DNA of 64,000 nt, taken from the NCBI RefSeq assembly GCF_025421775.1, contig NZ_JAOEFX010000006.1, forward strand, positions 124,001 through 188,000, written 5' to 3'. Under the pieces are notes generated by a model that saw only the letters and a program-made list of their open reading frames with translations, was not told where the DNA came from and searched no databases. The position numbers and the translations under genes are program-made. The stretch is from Paenarthrobacter aurescens (GTDB taxonomy: Bacteria; Actinomycetota; Actinomycetes; Actinomycetales; Micrococcaceae). Shown here one piece after another: positions 62,087 to 64,000 of this stretch (positions are counted from its first letter, which is position 1; every line of letters begins with the position of its first letter).

Positions 62087-63376
62087 ATGCCCGCTATCGT
62101 GATCGTCGGAGCCCAATGGGGCGACGAAGGCAAAGGCAAAGCAACCGATCTGCTCGGTGGCCGCGTTGACTACGTGGTCAAGCCCAACGGCGGTAACAAC
62201 GCCGGGCACACCGTGGTTGTTGGCGGTGAGAAGTATGAGCTGAAGCTCCTTCCCGCGGGCATCCTGAGCCCCAACGCAATTCCTATTATTGGCAACGGCT
62301 GCGTGGTGAACCTCGAGGCCCTGTTCCAGGAAATCGATGGCCTCGAAGCCCGCGGCGCGGACACGTCCCGCTTGCGCGTCTCGGCCAACGCCCATTTGGT
62401 TGCCCCGTACCACCAGGTCCTGGATAAGGTGACCGAGCGCTTCCTGGGCAGCCGCGCCATTGGTACCACCGGCCGCGGTATTGGTCCTGCATACATGGAC
62501 AAGGTGGCCCGCCTGGGCATCCGCGTCCAGGATGTTTTTGACGAGTCCATACTCCGCCAGAAGGTGGAAGGCTCGCTGCGCCAGAAGAACGAACTCCTGG
62601 TCAAGGTGTACAACCGCCGCGACATCTTGGTGGACGAGATCGTGGAGTACTTCCTGTCGTTCGCGGAGCGGTTGCGCCCGTTGGTCATCGACAGCACGCT
62701 TGAGCTCAACAACGCGCTGGACGAGGGCAAGGTTGTCCTCATGGAAGGCGGCCAGGCGACGTTCCTGGACGTCGACCACGGCACCTACCCGTTCGTCACC
62801 TCGTCCAACCCCACGGCCGGCGGCGCGTCCGTTGGCTCGGGCATCGGACCCACCCGCATTTCGCGGTCCATCGGCATCATCAAGGCGTACACCACGCGTG
62901 TTGGCGCCGGCCCGTTCCCCACGGAACTCTTCGACGAGATGGGCGTGTACCTGCAGAAGACAGGCGGCGAGTTCGGTGTAAACACCGGCCGTCCCCGCCG
63001 CTGCGGTTGGTACGACGCCGTCCTGGCCCGCCATGCTTCCCGCGTCAACGGTTTCACGGACTACTTCGTCACCAAGCTGGACGTCCTCACGGGCATCGAG
63101 CAGATTCCGGTTTGCGTTGCCTACGATGTTGACGGCGTCCGCCACGACGAAATGCCCATGACGCAGACCGAGTTCCACCACGCAGTGCCCATCTTCGAGT
63201 ACTTCGACGGCTGGACCGAGGACATCACCGGTGCCCGCACCCTGGAGGACCTTCCGGAGAACGCCCGCAATTACGTGCTGGCGCTCGAGAAGCTTTCCGG
63301 CACTCGCTTCTCGGCGATCGGCGTCGGCCCGGACCGCGACCAGACGATCGTGGTCCACGACCTGATCAACGACTAG
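62087..63376 (+). CDS. purA: Adenylosuccinate synthetase
   Basis: A 429-residue GTP-dependent enzyme joining IMP and aspartate, the first step from IMP to AMP. Markers: N-terminal GTP loop [18 protein letters not shown] with the catalytic Asp, [17 protein letters not shown] with the catalytic His, [13 protein letters not shown], and [12 protein letters not shown]. The length matches the family. GGGGGAGGA lies before ATG 62087; the frame open to 62024 is rejected. A hairpin terminator follows at 63412. Confidence 0.97.
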   Translation: MPAIVIVGAQWGDEGKGKATDLLGGRVDYVVKPNGGNNAGHTVVVGGEKYELKLLPAGILSPNAIPIIGNGCVVNLEALFQEIDGLEARGADTSRLRVSANAHLVAPYHQVLDKVTERFLGSRAIGTTGRGIGPAYMDKVARLGIRVQDVFDESILRQKVEGSLRQKNELLVKVYNRRDILVDEIVEYFLSFAERLRPLVIDSTLELNNALDEGKVVLMEGGQATFLDVDHGTYPFVTSSNPTAGGASVGSGIGPTRISRSIGIIKAYTTRVGAGPFPTELFDEMGVYLQKTGGEFGVNTGRPRRCGWYDAVLARHASRVNGFTDYFVTKLDVLTGIEQIPVCVAYDVDGVRHDEMPMTQTEFHHAVPIFEYFDGWTEDITGARTLEDLPENARNYVLALEKLSGTRFSAIGVGPDRDQTIVVHDLIND

Positions 63377-63411
63377 CTTTACTGCCGCCTCGACTGCGGC
63401 GGACTGGATTT

Positions 63412-63468
63412 ACGACGACGGCGGGTCACCTCGGTTCCTCACGGAACCGCACGGTGGCCCGTCGTCGT
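63412..63468 (+). terminator. ACGACGGCGG-type terminator after purA
   Basis: Outer stem ACGACGACGGCGGGTCACC with its mirror GGTGGCCCGTCGTCGT (imperfect), inner GGTTCC-TCAC-GGAACC, followed by TTTCTTC. It lies 35 bp after purA and is the fifth member of the hairpin family in this window. Confidence 0.75.
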
Positions 63469-63643
63469 TTCTTCGCGCCGTGCCGGGCTTGTAACCTCGA
63501 TCTTGCACGGACGTGGGTTGCCGGGCGTCGAATCGGCCACCGCGGCGGAGGCCCGAACTCTCCCAGGGGCCGGGACTAATTCGTCATCTGGAGGGGTTAC
63601 GCCATGTGGACCAAGCCGGTGATGACGATGGGAATGTGAGCGC

Positions 63644-64000
63644 ATGAGCACAGCAACTGACGAAGGAGTCGGGTTCCGCTCCCGGCGCGGACCCATTCTG
63701 GTTGCTCTGATGCTCGCCACCGGCCTGGTGGCGATCGATGCCACCATAGTGGCCACGGCAGTGCCTTCGATCGTTGAGGACATCGGTGGTTTCACCTCCT
63801 TCCCTTGGCTCTTCTCCGCGTACCTGTTGGCGCAGGCCGTCTCAGTACCCGTCTACGCCAAGCTCTCGGACGTCCTGGGCCGTAAGCCGGTCATCCTCCT
63901 CGGGATCGGGCTCTTCCTCCTCGGGTCGATCCTCTGCGGCGTGGCGTGGAGCATGCCGGCACTCATCGCTTTCCGGGTGCTTCAGGGCCTCGGGGCAGGT
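63644..64000 (+). CDS. MFS drug exporter, DHA2/EmrB type (3' end beyond window)
   Basis: The first 119 residues of a major facilitator protein. TM1 carries the family motif ATGLVAIDATIVATAVPSIV, TM2 begins FPWLFSAYLLAQAVSVPVYA, and the cytoplasmic motif A reads KLSDVLGRKPVILL. These point to the 14-helix multidrug efflux group. ATG 63644 is the first start, with no clear SD; the reading frame stays open to the last base of the window, so the gene is truncated only by the window edge. Confidence 0.88.
   Translation, partial: MSTATDEGVGFRSRRGPILVALMLATGLVAIDATIVATAVPSIVEDIGGFTSFPWLFSAYLLAQAVSVPVYAKLSDVLGRKPVILLGIGLFLLGSILCGVAWSMPALIAFRVLQGLGAG

Overview
The window is high-GC actinobacterial DNA. 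It most likely comes from the Arthrobacter/Paenarthrobacter/Pseudarthrobacter group (Micrococcaceae). The evidence is an Arthrobacter-type choline oxidase, a DUF222/HNH gene, the class II aldolase-DUF3151 pair, GTG/TTG starts, many apparently leaderless genes and a DtxR-type iron box. It holds about 55 protein genes at normal chromosomal density. I found no rRNA, tRNA, CRISPR array, IS element or prophage.

Region 1 (1-20 kb) is mixed chromosome. A DUF222/HNH gene is followed by a fatty/aromatic acid activation locus (AMP ligase and MarR, divergent from an acyl-CoA dehydrogenase). Next is a choline-to-glycine-betaine operon (betB, codA, permease) behind a strong two-palindrome operator, then a lipoprotein and a membrane molybdopterin oxidoreductase. 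A small accessory patch follows (PD-(D/E)XK nuclease and DUF2971), then two secreted proteins and TetR, MerR (TipA-like) and PadR regulators. A 32-bp tandem repeat and nadE close the region.

Region 2 (19.3-39.4 kb) is a hexuronate utilisation island. Two related LacI regulators accompany five transcription units. Each unit carries a near-identical operator (core GGCAAYCGRTTGNC) whose right arm is also the -35 hexamer. The units encode: (i) a TIM-barrel isomerase and a Gfo/Idh oxidoreductase; (ii) an oligopeptide-type ABC transporter with a permease-ATPase fusion, plus a second TIM-barrel/Gfo pair; (iii) uronate isomerase UxaC and a fructuronate-reductase-like enzyme; (iv) a GPH-type symporter; (v) ManD and a gluconokinase-glycoside hydrolase 3 fusion. 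The inferred flow is glucuronide uptake, hydrolysis or oxidative cleavage, glucuronate to fructuronate to mannonate to 2-keto-3-deoxygluconate (KDG). The KDG kinase and aldolase are not in the window.

Region 3 (39.4-44.9 kb) is a ChvE/MmsA/MmsB-type monosaccharide ABC transporter with its own LacI gene and two lac-operator-like palindromes upstream.

Region 4 (44.9-58.8 kb) is core chromosome: pyrE, a Tat-like alpha/beta hydrolase, a tyrosine phosphatase, a NagD-like HAD phosphatase, two membrane-anchored proteins, a SpoU methyltransferase, fbaA-DUF3151, a siderophore ABC uptake locus with an iron box, a uracil-DNA-glycosylase-like protein and a TfoX-like protein.

Region 5 (58.9-61.9 kb) is a compact five-gene surface operon. 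It has two proteins with SipW-type signal peptides, an ER/SipW-type signal peptidase with a Ser/His pair, an LADTG sortase-anchored protein and a third SipW-like secreted protein. purA and the start of a DHA2-type drug exporter follow. Several gene ends share an ACGACGGCGG-type terminator hairpin, and one such hairpin lies inside a coding sequence.
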